DNA of 35,224 bases, taken from contig NZ_JADPKR010000092.1 in assembly GCF_023074055.1 (NCBI RefSeq), positions 1 to 35,224 of the forward strand, written 5' to 3'. The stretch comes from Bradyrhizobium sp. 141 (GTDB lineage Bacteria; Pseudomonadota; Alphaproteobacteria; Rhizobiales; Xanthobacteraceae). The notes beneath the pieces were generated by a model that was not told the origin of the DNA, did not search any database, and saw only the letters and a program-made list of their open reading frames with translations. Each line of letters starts with the position of its first letter. Within the stretch, counting starts at the first letter, position 1. Made by a program: the position numbers and the translations under genes. Shown here in pieces: positions 18,440 to 27,904 of the stretch.

Positions 18440-18900
18440 GGATTTTGTAAGTCCATCGCTGACAGCTTCAGCCGGCGCAGCGTCATGTTGACTGGCCGAT
18501 GCTGATTGTGAGCGCAGCTGCTGACGGTTCTTCTGGCGCTCGGGTTCGTGGATCCTTGGCTTATCCTCGGACTGGCATTCCTGGCAGGACATGTCGTCGC
18601 GTTCCTGCCTGGCAGGTCTCGGTTGGCGACATTTTGAAGTGGCACGATATCCTGGCGGCGGTGATGCTCATCTCTGTCGGATACAGCAACATCGGCCCGG
18701 CGCTCGGTGGTGCTGCAGTCGCCGCCTTTGAGCCGGCGACCGTGTCGGCACTGCCGTCGACGATGTTGCCGGCCTTGTCGCCGGTGGCCGAGATCGTCTG
18801 CGAGACGAAGCGCACGGTGAGCTGCGCGGTGCGGTCACGCAACTCTAGCGAATCGCGGTCGCGCCCGGCGACGATTGGGTTATGTGAGGTCGCGCCGCAT
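18440..18900 (+). pseudogene. MFS_3 transporter remnant (copy 3)
   Basis: A plus-strand fragment reads SIADSFSRRSVMLTGRC followed by stops. In shifted frames it continues LTVLLALGFVDPWLILGLAF, PAWQVSVGDILKWHDILAAV and NIGPALGGAAVAAFEPA. These match residues of about 80-190 of the MFS protein at 4515, where the same parts read ADNFSRRRVMLAGRC and FVDPWSILGLSFLAG. The N-terminal membrane segments, the second half and the soluble tail are missing. It is closer to copy 1 than to copy 2. It stands next to SBP copy 3, repeating the SBP-MFS order of the other modules. Confidence 0.85.
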
Positions 18901-18960
18901 CACGCTTCCCAGCTCTTCTCACCGTGGCTTGTGCCTACTTCATCTTTTGCCAGAGGTCGC

Positions 18961-20043
18961 TCACTGCTGGAGAATCCAGGGGTTCCAAAGCGCGTTGTTG
19001 ATTTCCAGGTTGCTCTTTCCAGAGGCATCTTTCTTTGCCCGCCAAGCAGGATTAAGCTCTATAGTTTTAGCCTCGTTTTCAGGATAGGTCGGCAGCAGCT
19101 TTGCCCGGCTCTCAGGGATCAGATTGAACGCCTTCCTGTTCAAGGAACCCAGCGTTTGCAGTTTCACAAGGGCTGCCTGACTCTCCGGTCGTGAGGCGAA
19201 TTCGATGAACTTGAGCGCATTCTTGAAGTTCTTTGTCCCTTTCAAGATGGCCCAATAACTGAAATCAGTCATTGCCTCGTTCCAGACGTAATCGACAGGA
19301 GTCCCTGATCTTTTGCCAGCTGAATGCGCCCGAGGGTGGCAGGGCCAATCACCGCCTCGCTGGAGCGCTTCGATTGCATGGCTGCAGCTGTCGTCCACTT
19401 TACGACGTTCGGCTTTATGCGGGAGAGCGCTGCATAACGCTCTCTTGAAGTCGAGCGGGTAGAGCTTTTCCGGAGCAAGGCCGTCAGCGAGAGCGCCATC
19501 TTAATCGGAGAGACATTTGTGTTACCGCATCGAGAGTGCGAAGCCCAGGGAATTTCTTTACATCCCATACGTCGGCCCAGCTCTTTGGTCCATTGGCATG
19601 TGTGTATCTCTTCGTGTTGAATGTAATCACTTTCGCCTACATGAACGTTCCGACCCCGAAGGTCTGAATAACATCCTTTGGAAAATGCGCGAAAACCGAT
19701 GAATCCACGCGGTATAGTCGAGCTGCTGTAGCTGACCTTCACTCGACGGCTGGAGATAGTCTCCTGGTAACAGATTCTGCAAGTCCCACTTCGGACCCCG
19801 CTTAATTAGCATCGCGCGCAATTTTAGCATCGTAGGGCCAGTCGCTTCAACGACCTTGATCCCGGTGGTTGTCTTGAATGGCTTGAAATGGCCTCGCGCA
19901 GGGCGTCTTGGTACGTGCCCCCCAAGCAGCAACGACGACTTGCCCTTGTCTTCGGCGGCGGCCGGCGAAACCATCCCAAAAAATTGCAGCACAGAGAATG
20001 ACAAAAGCTCGCTGAAAATGCAGAGGCCCCCTGTAGCACTCAA
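18961..20043 (-). pseudogene. ABC transporter periplasmic substrate-binding protein, frameshifted (a different subfamily)
   Basis: Read in several minus-strand frames, the sequence gives a signal-like segment ending SPAAAEDKGKSS (from 20043), then GIKVVEATGPTMLKLRAML, QLQQLDYTAWI, THANGPKSWADVWDVKKFPG, and finally MTDFSYWAILKGTKNFKNAL, IEFASRPESQAALVKL and LNPAWRAKKDASGK before the stop at 18961. This is the order of a family 1/PotD-like solute-binding protein of about 350 residues. Frameshifts or small deletions occur near 19900, 19690, 19540, 19450 and 19290. It is not a copy of the other three SBPs: the N-terminus lacks a twin-arginine motif and the segments differ. No permease genes accompany it. 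Confidence 0.82.
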
Positions 20044-20427
20044 GCAGATACATGGTCGCGGCGTGGGCTGATGGCCCCCTCAGCGTCGAGCCGGTCTTTC
20101 GTCGATCACAGGACCGCGGCGCACAACGATTCCGCCCCTTGCCCCCGGCTCAATTGGCCGCCCGCCACTGCTGAAACCGTAAGCGGTATCAGCGGCTAAA
20201 GATCGCAATCAATAGCTGAGGAACGAATAAATTCTGCAAAACGACGGCGCCTGCCACCGAAATGCGGCCTCGGACGGTCGAAGTGATCAGCCGTTCGCCT
20301 GATCCTTCAGCGTGGGATTCAGCATAGGAGACGACGCCCTCGCGAAAGAGCTTTCCACCATGTGGCACAGAGACGTATATCAACGGCTATTGCCATCCGA
20401 GCGCGCGCTAGGCGGTCACGGCCGCTC
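20044..20427. other. About 380 bp without a recognisable gene
   Basis: Only chance-like frames are present. A minus-strand frame at 20189-20383 ends in a hydrophobic stretch (VVLQNLFVPQLLIAIFSR) but has no recognisable family. The interval separates the SBP pseudogene from the stop codon of the amidohydrolase gene. Confidence 0.4.
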
Positions 20428-21612
20428 TTAGGAATTCAGCAGATCGATGATGTATCTTACGGTGAGTTCAGTTGTAGGGATAATGATGTCGTCGTAAGCT
20501 CCGAATGTAGGCGTATGCACATGCGACTCGTTGCCCGGCGTACGGCTGCCGAACCAGAAATAGATCGACGGCACACAAGCGGCATAGAAACCGAAATCGT
20601 CACTGCCATCTGCCTGCTTCTTTCTCTCGGTGAACGCGTCGAGACCGACGCTCTCTTGGACAATCCGCCGGAAGCGCTTGACCATTTCTTCATCGTTGAT
20701 GACAGGTGGCTCGCCAGTGCGGATCAGGCATTCGGCTTGGCCGCGGTGCATCGCTGCAACGCCTTCGGCTACTTCGCGCACGCGCTGCGACAGCAGCGCG
20801 CGACGCTCGGGGCTGCGTGTCCTGATCGTCCCCTCCATAACGACTGATGGGCAGATAATGTTCATCGCTTCACCGCCGTTGATCGTGCCTATCGTGACGA
20901 TCGCACCGTCGTCGACCGGCATTTCGCGCGAGATCACTTTCTGTACTTCGTTGACGAAGGCAGCGGCGATCGCAATGGCATCGACGCCCTTGTGGGGCGC
21001 GGCGCCATGGGCCATCTTGCCCGTAATCGTAAGCCTAAATCCGTCAGCTGCTTTCGTCACTGCACCTTCGCGCGCGCCGAACATGCCGGCGGGAATTTCC
21101 GGACTAACGTGGAAACCGATGGCCCCGTCGAATCCGTCCAATAGCTTCTCATCTTGGACCGTGCGGCCGCCAAGCGGCTCCGCCTCTTCCGCCGGTTGGA
21201 AGAATATGCGTACCTTGCCGGCAAAATTGTCGCGTTGCCGATGGAAGGCGAGCGCGGTTCCAAGCGCAATAGAGCTGTGAACGTCGTGGCCGCAAGCGTG
21301 CATGACGCCGTTGACCTGCGAGCGATAGGGCAAATCATCGCGCGTCTCGTGGATTGGGAGCGCATCAATGTCTCCGCGAACCGCAATCGATTTTGTCGGG
21401 CCGCTGGCCGTTCCTTCGATGTCGACATATAGGCCGGTGTTGTGAAAGACCTTGCCGCCGTCAAGTCCGAAATGCTGCAGTACTCGTCGGATCCGCTCCT
21501 GCGTCTTCCATTCAGCATTCGAGAGCTCGGGCTCACGATGCATGGCATGGCGCAAATCAATCACTGCCTCGCGCTCTGTAACTGACAGAAAACCGTTGCT
21601 GCGACTGATCAT
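20428..21612 (-). CDS. M20-family amidohydrolase (hippurate hydrolase / N-acyl amino acid hydrolase-like)
   Basis: The 394-residue enzyme belongs to the M20D metallopeptidase group, which hydrolyses N-acyl amino acids, hippurate or indole-acetyl conjugates in the cytoplasm. Seen motifs are RGDIDALP (79-86), MHACGHD with ligands Cys107 and His109, FFQPAEE with Glu142/Glu143, His168 (GFHVS), the dimerisation-domain AHGAAPHKGVDAI, and near the end SDDFGFYAACVPSIYFWFG plus HVHTP. The usual SEDF is SDDF here, a conservative change seen in relatives. The length fits the family (380-400). The start has GGGACGAGG upstream. The gene is transcribed away from the Lrp gene at 22342, which may control it (inference). 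The acyl substrate is unknown. Confidence 0.93.
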   Translation of the reverse strand: MISRSNGFLSVTEREAVIDLRHAMHREPELSNAEWKTQERIRRVLQHFGLDGGKVFHNTGLYVDIEGTASGPTKSIAVRGDIDALPIHETRDDLPYRSQVNGVMHACGHDVHSSIALGTALAFHRQRDNFAGKVRIFFQPAEEAEPLGGRTVQDEKLLDGFDGAIGFHVSPEIPAGMFGAREGAVTKAADGFRLTITGKMAHGAAPHKGVDAIAIAAAFVNEVQKVISREMPVDDGAIVTIGTINGGEAMNIICPSVVMEGTIRTRSPERRALLSQRVREVAEGVAAMHRGQAECLIRTGEPPVINDEEMVKRFRRIVQESVGLDAFTERKKQADGSDDFGFYAACVPSIYFWFGSRTPGNESHVHTPTFGAYDDIIIPTTELTVRYIIDLLNS

Positions 21613-22224
21613 AGAACCTCGTCCCGGCTTTCACATTGGTCGGACTTTTCTGAACGAGCGAGATTACCCCGCCGTGATGAAGAAGATCGAGCGACTTCCA
21701 AGACTATTGTGCAGACAATCGCCTTGTTTGGCTGCATTGCCGCAGAACTTCCTCGTAGGACATGCCTCCAGGCTCGGCCCAGAACTTTTGTAAATCCGAA
21801 GCCAAAGCGCAGCAACTTATCTTGCGACGGGAGTGCGCTTCTGCGATCGCGCCGGAATGCTCATACACGATCGCGCGCCAGAAATGCGAGCTCGAAACCG
21901 GAAGCAAAGAGACGGCTGGACCTCCGTCGGTCAGATTGCGGCAGCTCTTTTTGGTGATGACCTCGAGGGGCCCACGGAAGTTAGCAGGGTCGCACAGCTT
22001 TGTACGCCACCCTCGGAGCGACGCTCAAAGCTCCATCAAGATGGGGAACCTGCTGGTCACATTGATGTTTTCGGAATTTCGAGTTGCGGTAGCGCAAGAA
22101 CGAGAGAGCAGTTACAGCGAATTGAGTTGCAAACAGCCCGGCCATTACGATCGGTTGCCCCCGCGCCGCACAAAGTGCTTAATGAGCAAATTATCCTGCC
22201 CTAGCCCTGTTGAAATGTCCCAAG
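21613..22224. other. About 610 bp intergenic, no recognisable gene
   Basis: Frames on both strands (for example 21833-22204 plus and 21704-21907 minus) have no recognisable domain. The region must hold the amidohydrolase promoter near 21613-21700. It is much longer than the 150-bp spacer between the second Lrp gene and its divergent neighbour, so extra, probably decayed, sequence has been inserted or left behind here. Confidence 0.45.
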
Positions 22225-22270
22225 CATTCAGGATATTGATATCACGGAGATATTTACGTCGCACTTTCCG
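22225..22270 (+). promoter_or_regulatory. Conserved upstream block of Lrp copy 1
   Basis: The block starts CATTCAGGATATTGATATCA and ends CGTCGCACTTTCCG. It aligns with 32972-33017 upstream of Lrp copy 2: about 33 of 44 aligned positions are identical with one single-base gap. The distance to the ATG is 117 nt here and 115 nt there. It includes the palindromic GATATTGATATC-type core, as expected for a regulator-binding site or promoter. Autoregulation by the Lrp protein is inference; shared ancestry of the duplicated upstream DNA is the minimal explanation. Confidence 0.5.
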
Positions 22271-22341
22271 GCCCTTTGGCTCGATTTCTGCTGAAGCAGG
22301 AGTTCTGCGGCGGAATTCACCAGGGGGGATTCAGGCTAGAT

Positions 22342-22818
22342 ATGCAATACGATCGGATAGACGCTCGCATCCTCGAGATCGTGCAGAAGAATAACCGCCT
22401 CACCTCCGACGTCATCGGCGAAATGGCGGGGCTTTCTGCTACTGCATGCCAACGACGGCTAAAGAGGCTCCGTTCCGAAGGAATTATCGAGGCCGATGTC
22501 TCCATAGTTTCGCCGAAAGCGGTCGGAAATCCTATTCAGATGCTGGTGCTGGTCAGTTTGGAGCGGGAGCGTTCCGATATCATCGACAGGTTCAAGAAGG
22601 CGATCAGATCGTCGGTTGAAGTCGTCAATGGATTTTACGTGACCGGAGACGCTGACTTTGTCCTCTACGTCACCTCCCGGAGTATGGAGGACTACGAGCA
22701 ATTCACCCGGCGATTCTTCTATGAGAATCCGGACATCAAGGCGGTCAAGACGATGGTCATAATGGACCGCGTTAAGGCGGGCTTTGCGATTCCGATCGAG
22801 GCGCCATCGGAAGATTGA
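22342..22818 (+). CDS. Lrp/AsnC-family transcriptional regulator (copy 1)
   Basis: The 158-residue protein has the N-terminal winged helix-turn-helix of Lrp/AsnC regulators (MQYDRIDARILEIVQKNN, SDVIGEMAGLSATACQRRLK, residues 1-60) and the C-terminal RAM/AsnC ligand domain (GFYVTGDADFVLYV, MVIMDRVKAG). The ATG at 22342 is chosen because copy 2 starts at the same residue although its upstream sequence differs; the frame itself is open further upstream. AGGGGGGA lies 12-19 nt upstream, a somewhat long spacing. The protein differs from copy 2 at about 24 of 158 positions. Such regulators usually bind an amino acid and control adjacent catabolic or transport genes. The divergent amidohydrolase is a likely target (inference). 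Confidence 0.94.
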   Translation: MQYDRIDARILEIVQKNNRLTSDVIGEMAGLSATACQRRLKRLRSEGIIEADVSIVSPKAVGNPIQMLVLVSLERERSDIIDRFKKAIRSSVEVVNGFYVTGDADFVLYVTSRSMEDYEQFTRRFFYENPDIKAVKTMVIMDRVKAGFAIPIEAPSED

Positions 22819-23057
22819 ATGTGAACTGGCGGTCCCAAGCGAATGGCCGCTCATCATCTGCTCGCCAATGAGCACGCGTCAGAGCAAGTTGCGGCCGGGG
22901 CAAGGACCGGGCAAGCTCCTAAGAACATCTAACCACCTCGCGCCACCGGAGCATTGCTTCGCTCCTTCAGAGGAGCCGTGGCTGAGGATCGCAGGTGCTG
23001 CGGTCCTGTACGCGGCCCAGAATAGCTGGTTCGCAAATGGCGATACGCTTCCTGCAG

Positions 23058-23997
23058 TCAGTTCCTTAAAGCTGCTGTTTTTACGGAAACATACCCAGAG
23101 TTCTTGAGATAGTTTGCACATTCCTTCGGTCGAGGAGATCTCCGGCCTTGCGCCGGGTCGCTTCGATGGTCCGAGGTTCTGCAGCTCGCATGAGGTGCTT
23201 GAGTTTGGCGAAAACCTGCTCGATCGGATTAGGGTCAGGGCTATAGGGTGGCAGGAAGAGCAGGTGCGCTCGCTTCGCGCGGATGATGTCGCGAGTTCTC
23301 TTGCCTTTGTGGCTTCCAAAGATTGTCGAGGATCACGACGTCCCCCTGTGCCAGGATTGGAGCCACCTCCTTCTCGACGTAGAATGTGAAGAGTTCGCCG
23401 TTGATGGGGCCATCAATGACCCAGGGTACCGAGATGTGATCGCAGCGAAGCGCCGCGATGAATGTCATCGTCTCGCGGATGCCGCAAGCCGCTGCCCCAC
23501 GGTCCCCAGCCGCGCAGCGGGGCCATGTTGGTCTTGATCCAGATCTCATCGAGGAAGACCAGGCGCGAGGCATCGATCGTGCCCTGGTGAGCTTTCCAGC
23601 GGTGTGCTTACGAGCGAGATATCGGGAGGATCCTGCTCGGCCGCCCGTATCGTGTTTTTTGAAGCTCAGGCCCTCGGCGTGAACAAAGGTCCACACAGCC
23701 CGAACATCCGTTTTCACACCGCGCTGAGTCAACTCATCGGTCAACTTGCGTAAGGTGAACGGGCCGGACCGAATGCGCTGGCGCAGCCACTTAGCATGGG
23801 CGCCTGACAAAGTCCTCTTTCTTCTGGCCGCCGATCTTGCCCGGAGTGACGCCCGCGGTCTGCTGTCTCAGGCTCTTCCACTTGCTGATGCAGGAAGCGC
23901 TGATCCAGAGCGCCTGCGCGATTGATCGAACCGTCTCGCCTAAATCCGCACGCGCCAGAACGCGATCGCGGATATCTTCCGAATAGGGCCGTGTCAT
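23058..23997 (-). pseudogene. IS630-family transposase, multiply frameshifted
   Basis: From the ATG at 23997 the sequence encodes the helix-turn-helix part (MTRPYSEDIRDRVLARADLG, IAQALWISASCISKW), then GPFTLRKLTDELTQRGV and VWTFVHAEGLSFKKHD, as in IS630-family proteins. Shifting frame gives the DDE core: LVFLDEIWIKTNMAPLRGWG (first Asp), GDVVILDNL (second Asp) and LLFLPPYSPDPNPIEQVFAK (final Glu). The true C-terminus, ECANYLKNSGYVSVKTAALRN minus its last residue, is in yet another frame, ending at 23058. At least four frameshifts are present, so no full transposase can be made without recoding. Terminal repeats could not be fixed. It separates Lrp copy 1 from the one-carbon genes. Confidence 0.88.
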
Positions 23998-24477
23998 CCA
24001 TGCTGGCCTCCATTCTCCAGCAGGATGCCTGAATCAGAAACCTTGACTTCTCGGAATCCAGAGTCTGATCAAAAACAACATGCTCTAGCGATGCTCCTCC
24101 CCCTCGGGATAAGCGGTCCGACGCTCGCCGCACTCGGCAGCCGAAAATAGCATGAATGTTGATCCCGAAAGTCGGGCGCTCGAAAGCGCCAAAGCTCGCA
24201 AAAACCTGCAGCCCGGTCGTAGCGAAACGGGGCAGATCCCGGCAATGCCAGCGGCCCGCTTAGTGAGGTTCTGAAGCGGCGCGCCGGGCTATCAGCGATG
24301 TGCCTACGGAGAATCGAAAGAGCTGTCTCCTTTCGGTGTTCACGCCTCCGGAGGCATCGAATTGCTATCTACCGGCTCAAAAAGTGCCGCATCAAGTCGC
24401 CGGTTATACCAACCAACTCGCCGTCTCGGGACTCCTTCGCTAAAACGACGGCTCACGGCCGGCACTTTCCACCCAGG
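23998..24477. other. About 480 bp without a gene
   Basis: Contains the likely outer end of the IS630 element just right of 23997 and otherwise nothing recognisable. No convincing terminator for purU (stop at 24478) was found in the adjacent bases. Confidence 0.45.
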
Positions 24478-25341
24478 TCAACCAGTAAAGACAACAGTCT
24501 TCTTGCCGTTTAAGACCACTCGGTCCTCCAGGTGATGGAGTACCGCCCGGGCGAGTACGCGCCGTTCTATATCACGTCCTTTGCGGACGAGGTCGTCGGG
24601 TGTGTCGTGATGTGAAATCCGTTCGACGTCTTGCTCAATGATAGGCCCCTCGTCCAGATCCGAGGTCACGTAATGCGCCGTCGCGCCGATCAACTTGACG
24701 CCCCGATCGTATGCTTGGTGATAGGGCTTGGCGCCCTTGAAGCCCGGCAAAAATGAATGGTGAATGTTGATGCAGCGTCCGGACAGCTTGGCAGAAAATC
24801 CGTCCGAGAGGATCTGCATGTATCGCGCGAGCACAACCAGATCTGTTTTTGTCTCGCGCACGAGGTCCCATACTCGCGTCTCTTGCTCCATCTTCGTATG
24901 TTTGATGACAGGAAAATGATAGAATGGCAGTTCGCCGAGATCGGTGGAGGTCAAATGCTCGCGACCATGATTAGAAACGATTGCCGTTACCTCCATCGGA
25001 AGCTCGCCGATCCGCCAGCGATAAAGCAAATCGACTAGGCAATGGTCGAATTTGGAAACTAGCAGCATCACACGTTTTTTTGCCGAACTCTGCCGCAGCG
25101 TGAATTTCATGGCGAACCCGCGGGCGAGTTCCTCGACTAAGGCAGCAATCTCTGCTTCTGGTTTTGCGTGTTTGAGACGAGCGAACACGACGCGCATAAA
25201 AAGGTGACCGGCCTCCGTGTCATCAAACTGCTGAGCATCGAGGATGTTGCAACCGGCCCCAAATAGCAGGCTTGAGACAGCCGATACGATGCCCGGACGA
25301 TCAGGGCAAGAGAAGGCGAGAATCAACGCAGGATCACACAT
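24478..25341 (-). CDS. purU: Formyltetrahydrofolate deformylase
   Basis: The 287-residue protein hydrolyses 10-formyl-THF to formate and THF in the cytoplasm. It has an N-terminal ACT domain (residues 5-80, ALILAFSCPDRPGIVSAVSS) and a formyltransferase-fold domain from about 88 (KKRVMLLVSKFDHCLVDLLY). The active-site set of the PurN/PurU group is present: Asn192 and His194 in INIHHSFLPGFKGAKPYHQA, and Asp230 in DLDEGPII. Length equals the family norm. It lies 61 bp downstream of the dimethylglycine dehydrogenase-like gene on the same strand, so co-transcription is likely. In this context it would recycle THF loaded with one-carbon units by that oxidase, via FolD. It could alternatively be a duplicate of a housekeeping purU. 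Confidence 0.95.
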   Translation of the reverse strand: MCDPALILAFSCPDRPGIVSAVSSLLFGAGCNILDAQQFDDTEAGHLFMRVVFARLKHAKPEAEIAALVEELARGFAMKFTLRQSSAKKRVMLLVSKFDHCLVDLLYRWRIGELPMEVTAIVSNHGREHLTSTDLGELPFYHFPVIKHTKMEQETRVWDLVRETKTDLVVLARYMQILSDGFSAKLSGRCINIHHSFLPGFKGAKPYHQAYDRGVKLIGATAHYVTSDLDEGPIIEQDVERISHHDTPDDLVRKGRDIERRVLARAVLHHLEDRVVLNGKKTVVFTG

Positions 25342-25402
25342 GGCAATTAGCGCCTGATGGCGGCTCCTCGAGAGAGGCGTTGAAGAAAAGCGGAGGTGAC
25401 AT

Positions 25403-27904
25403 TCAAGACTTCACTCGGAGCAACTCCGGGGCAATAATGTCTTCGAGCTTGCGCCACTCGCCCTTCACTCGCGTGCGATTCACATCGTAGAAGGCACGAA
25501 GCGATGCGATCGCCGGATGCCGTTCGCCGGCAATCTCGATTTCAAAAGCTCCCTTCGCCAGCCAATCCGCACTGACCCCATTTTCGCATTGTAGATAGCC
25601 CATACCGACACCACAGCCTAATGTATGGCCGTAGCCCGCTGAGCGCAGGTAACCTACCGGCGATCCATTGCGCCAGACGGGCTCCGTTCCAAACATGAGC
25701 GGCGCCGCTCCGGGCGCGGCGAACTGCACGAGACGTCGTCGCGGAGTTTGGCCACGCTGCGATTCGAGAACCGATCGGCCGATGAAGTCATCGCTCTTAT
25801 TCCACGCGATCGTGAATCCCAGTCCCGCCTCGAGGGGAGAATCTTCGTCACTCACGTCAGCACCCCAGTCTCGGTAACCGGCTTCGAGGCGCAAGGTGTT
25901 CAGCGCTACGTAACCCGCGTCGCGTACGCCGAGATCGCGCCCCGCAGCAACCAGCGCGTCGTAGACACCCAACGCCTGCTCTACCGGGATGTGCAACTCC
26001 CAACCGAGCTCTCCTACGAAGGTCATTCGGAAGGCGAGAGCCATACCATAACCGATCTCGATCTCTTGGGCTGTCGCGAACGGAAATGTAGCGTCAGAGA
26101 AATCTGTCGGACTCACTCGCATCAGAAGCTCTCTCGAGCGTGGCCCCATGACGGAAAGGCAAGCGTAACCTGACGATACGTCAGTCACGGAGACGTGTCC
26201 CGCACGTTTCGCATGCAGACGCATCCAGGCGAGATCGCGGACGCGCTGGACGGCAGCGGTGACAACTAGGAATTCATGCTCAGCGGTTCTTGCGATCGTG
26301 ACGTCGGACTCCATGCCGCCCCGCTCGTTGAGCCATGGCGTGTACACGATTCGTCCAATTGGAACGTCAACGTCATTAGTCGAGAGTCGCTGAACAAAGG
26401 ATAACGCATCGCGCCCCTGCACTAGCAGGTGGGCAAATGACGTTTGGTCGAACAGCGTAACCTCGGAACGCGTTGCTTCATGTTCGGCCCTGCTCGCCTT
26501 GAACCAACCATCACGACCAAATGTGGCGTGCCCGTAGGCCGGCGCGTCAGCTGGCCCAAACCATTGCGTCCGCTCCCAGCCAGCAGCCTCTCCAAACGTC
26601 GCACCGGCCGCGGCGAGCCGATGGTGCAGTGGCGAGACCCGCACGTTTCGAGCCGTCGATGGTGACTTGTGAGGCCAATGCAAGGCGTAAAGCAGCCCAA
26701 CGGCTTCGCCGGTACGGTCGTGCAAATATCGCCGATTGCGCTGAAAGGGCATGGCGCGCCGCACGTCCATTTCCCAATAGTCGCTTGCCGGCATACCAGT
26801 CGACATCCACTCGGCCATGACCTTGCCAGCGCCGCCAGATGACTCGATACCGCAGGAATTGAAGCCGGAAGCCACATAGAGGCCCGCGATGTCAGGGGCA
26901 GGCCCCAACAAGAACCGATTGTCCGGCGTGAAGCTTTCCGGGCCATTAAAGTTCAGTTGCAGACCCACGTTCGCCAGCCCTGGCAGGCGTCGCATAGCGT
27001 TGACGAGGTGAGGCTCAATGTGATCGAGATCGTCAGGCAGCGACTCAAAACTGAAGTCACGCGGAATTCCCTCCATACCCCACGGTTTTCCCTTAGGCTC
27101 GAAGAAGCCCACCAGCAATTTGCCCGCGTCCTCCTTTGCATACATACACGCATCAAGGTCGCGAAGCGTGGGAGTGTCAGGCGCCAACCCCGGCATGGAC
27201 TCTGTTACAACATAGAAGTGCTCTGCCGCGTGCAACGGTACCGTCCAATTGAGGTCGGCAGCCAGCGTTCGCGTCCACATCCCTGCGCAGATGACGACCT
27301 TGTCCGCACGTACACTTCCGTCCACCGTCTCGACGCCGGTGACTCGTCCGTTTTCGACCAGGATGCGCGTCACCGGCGTTCGTTCGAGTATTTTCGCTCC
27401 GCCCTGCCGCGCACCGGTTGCAAACGCGCGAGCTGTGTCTACCGGATTTGTCTTTCCGTCCGAAGCAATCCATGCCGCGCCGAGCACATCAGCCACATCA
27501 AGCATCGGCACCCGTCGCTTTGCCTCTGCAGCATCGATGATATCGACATCGAGACCAAAGGAGCGCCCCATAGACGCCCCCCGTTTGAGCTCTTCGAGCC
27601 GCTCAGGTGTCGCCGCGACAGTGATCGACCCGCATTGCCGAAAGCCCGTGGATTGGCCGGTCAGCTCCTCAAGCTCTTGGAAGAGCCCAGCTGTATACTG
27701 GGCCAGCTTTGCCATGTTCTCGCTAGCTCGAAGCTGGGTGACCAGGCCAGCGGCGTGCCACGTCGTACCGCAGGTGAGCTGATCGCGCTCAAGCAGAAGG
27801 ACATCGCGATGTCCGAGCCGGGTGAGGTGATAAGCGATGGACAATCCGATGATGCCGCCGCCGACAATGACGTATTCAGCATGGGATGGAAGCTTCGTGT
27901 GCAT
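25403..27904 (-). CDS. FAD-dependent dimethylglycine/sarcosine dehydrogenase-like protein with GcvT domain
   Basis: The 833-residue protein fuses an N-terminal FAD oxidoreductase of the DAO family (YVIVGGGIIGLSIAYHLTRL, residues 11-30; ribose-binding Glu39) to a C-terminal aminomethyltransferase (GcvT) module from about residue 430. His50 in TCGTTWHAAGL corresponds to the histidine carrying covalent FAD in dimethylglycine and sarcosine dehydrogenases. The tail has LRLEAGYRDWGADVSDEDSP and PLEAGLGF, typical of the folate-binding GcvT part. The family oxidatively demethylates N-methyl amino acids and transfers the formaldehyde unit to THF as methylene-THF. Neighbouring folD and purU fit that chemistry. 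No strong ribosome-binding site is visible before the ATG at 27904. Which methylated amine is used (dimethylglycine, sarcosine or another) cannot be told. Confidence 0.93.
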   Translation of the reverse strand: MHTKLPSHAEYVIVGGGIIGLSIAYHLTRLGHRDVLLLERDQLTCGTTWHAAGLVTQLRASENMAKLAQYTAGLFQELEELTGQSTGFRQCGSITVAATPERLEELKRGASMGRSFGLDVDIIDAAEAKRRVPMLDVADVLGAAWIASDGKTNPVDTARAFATGARQGGAKILERTPVTRILVENGRVTGVETVDGSVRADKVVICAGMWTRTLAADLNWTVPLHAAEHFYVVTESMPGLAPDTPTLRDLDACMYAKEDAGKLLVGFFEPKGKPWGMEGIPRDFSFESLPDDLDHIEPHLVNAMRRLPGLANVGLQLNFNGPESFTPDNRFLLGPAPDIAGLYVASGFNSCGIESSGGAGKVMAEWMSTGMPASDYWEMDVRRAMPFQRNRRYLHDRTGEAVGLLYALHWPHKSPSTARNVRVSPLHHRLAAAGATFGEAAGWERTQWFGPADAPAYGHATFGRDGWFKASRAEHEATRSEVTLFDQTSFAHLLVQGRDALSFVQRLSTNDVDVPIGRIVYTPWLNERGGMESDVTIARTAEHEFLVVTAAVQRVRDLAWMRLHAKRAGHVSVTDVSSGYACLSVMGPRSRELLMRVSPTDFSDATFPFATAQEIEIGYGMALAFRMTFVGELGWELHIPVEQALGVYDALVAAGRDLGVRDAGYVALNTLRLEAGYRDWGADVSDEDSPLEAGLGFTIAWNKSDDFIGRSVLESQRGQTPRRRLVQFAAPGAAPLMFGTEPVWRNGSPVGYLRSAGYGHTLGCGVGMGYLQCENGVSADWLAKGAFEIEIAGERHPAIASLRAFYDVNRTRVKGEWRKLEDIIAPELLRVKS

